DNA of 6,447 nt, from the NCBI GenBank assembly GCA_030598645.1, contig JAUVPN010000163.1, positions 1 to 6,447 on the forward strand, written 5' to 3'. The notes beneath the pieces are model-generated. The model was not told the DNA's origin and made no database searches. It worked only from the letters and a program-made list of their open reading frames with translations. Positions 5,660-6,447 of this stretch are shown here, one piece after another; the first letter of the stretch is position 1, and every line of letters starts with the position of its first letter. The DNA comes from Hyphomicrobium sp. (GTDB lineage: Bacteria > Pseudomonadota > Alphaproteobacteria > Rhizobiales > Hyphomicrobiaceae). A program made the position numbers and the translations under genes.

Positions 5660-6447
5660 TTGCCCAAATTAAACACTGACGGCCTTGTATACGCCTTCGG
5701 CTACAGCCCCGCTGCAGTGGGAATGATGGAGAGCCGTACCGCTGAAGCGAACGCCGACTTTTTTCTGCCTCATCTATCCAAGGGAATGAACATCGTAGAT
5801 ATAGGATGCGGTCCTGGATCAATCACGGTCGGTCTGGCTGAGGCGGTCAATCCGGGTACCGCGACGGGAATCGACATAGAGCCTTCCCAAGTCTCGCTCG
5901 CGCGAGAACGAGCGGCAGAAATGAAGCTGCCTAACTGCCGGTTTGAGGTCGGAAGCGTGTTTGAACTCCCTATCCCGGACAACAGCGTTGATGCGGTTTT
6001 CGGACACACGATCCTGATGCAGTTTCAAAATCCGGAGCCGGTCCTTGATGAAGTGAAGCGAATATTGCGCCCCGGCGGGCTTGTCGGTTTTCGGGAAATC
6101 GATTTTGGAGCCAGCCTACACAGCTCCGAAGACGATGCGATACGGGTGGTTATGTCGTTGTTGAGGAGGTCTATCCTCGAAAATGATGGCAACCCGGATA
6201 TTGGTCGACGACTTCCCGCTCTTGTGTCACAGGCTGGCTTCGAAGTAATCAGCGCAAAGCCGACCTATGCATGCTCATCAACAGCTCCTGAAAGGATTGG
6301 CATGTACAATGTGATGAAGAGCCTTTGGGAGCAGGCGGTTTTTGTCGCAGAAGCCGAGTCTGCTGGCTGGCTTACGGCTGAAGAACGCTCAGCACTGCCC
6401 GACAGACTTGCAGAGGAGGCAAACGATCCGGGCCGCCTAACTGGTAC
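5660..6447 (+). CDS. Class I SAM-dependent methyltransferase (UbiE/Methyltransf_11-like), C-terminus outside window
   Basis: The frame is open to the window end, giving 262 residues without a stop. From TTG 5660 the protein starts MPKLNTDGLVYAFGYSP. Motif I is IVDIGCGPGS (45-54), the SAM-binding glycine loop. The acidic strand-2 end is GIDIEPSQ (70-77, with D72 and E74). LPIPDNSVDAVFGHTILMQF (103-122) covers strand 4, and LRPGG (136-140) precedes strand 5 (LVGFREID). A helical C-terminal extension (about 190-262) includes LWEQAVFVAEAESAGWLTAEE. The family methylates small molecules, quinones or lipids; the substrate is unknown. The frame is also open upstream, with possible GTG 5615 and ATG 5552 and, internally, ATG 5723/5726, but TTG with its GGAG is preferred because the conserved-looking FGYSP segment follows directly. 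It is separated from the bactofilin gene by 302 bases and probably transcribed independently. Confidence 0.88.
   Translation, partial: MPKLNTDGLVYAFGYSPAAVGMMESRTAEANADFFLPHLSKGMNIVDIGCGPGSITVGLAEAVNPGTATGIDIEPSQVSLARERAAEMKLPNCRFEVGSVFELPIPDNSVDAVFGHTILMQFQNPEPVLDEVKRILRPGGLVGFREIDFGASLHSSEDDAIRVVMSLLRRSILENDGNPDIGRRLPALVSQAGFEVISAKPTYACSSTAPERIGMYNVMKSLWEQAVFVAEAESAGWLTAEERSALPDRLAEEANDPGRLTG

Overview
The window looks like chromosome or accessory DNA of an alphaproteobacterium, most likely a Bradyrhizobium/Rhodopseudomonas-type member of the Rhizobiales. This rests on the flavour of the proteins (a LivJ-like binding protein with a repeat-containing sensor, a P450, a bactofilin and a UbiE-like methyltransferase) and on short GTCCGCTTT-type intergenic repeats that I associate with these genomes. 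It is inference, not a database match. The base composition looks moderate for that group, which together with the repeat-rich gaps suggests an accessory or island-like region.

Left part, minus strand (1-2528): a two-gene unit. A secreted type-1 periplasmic binding protein (2528 to 1356) is followed after 19 bases by a membrane sensor (1336 to beyond base 1). The sensor has an N-terminal membrane segment and a long helical TorS-like sensory region holding a 153-residue tandem repeat. Its signalling output domain lies outside the window. No transporter permease or ATPase gene is present, so the binding protein may be a periplasmic co-sensor (as TorT is for TorS) rather than a transporter part.

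Middle (2529-3159): a non-coding gap of about 630 bases with several decayed hairpin repeats close to the next gene. Then a complete cytochrome P450 on the plus strand (3160-4545), bracketed by two same-orientation copies of a 64-base repeat. No ferredoxin or reductase gene accompanies it.

Right part (4546-6447): a 425-base gap with the second 64-base repeat, a cluster of DnaA-box-like 9-mers arranged partly as a palindrome, and a terminator-like hairpin. A small AT-richer bactofilin gene follows (4971-5357), with related inverted motifs on both sides. After another 300-base gap comes a class I SAM-dependent methyltransferase (from a TTG at 5660), cut by the window end.

Apart from the binding protein and sensor, the genes look like independent units and I see no evidence that they form one pathway. 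No tRNA, rRNA, CRISPR array or intact transposase was seen.
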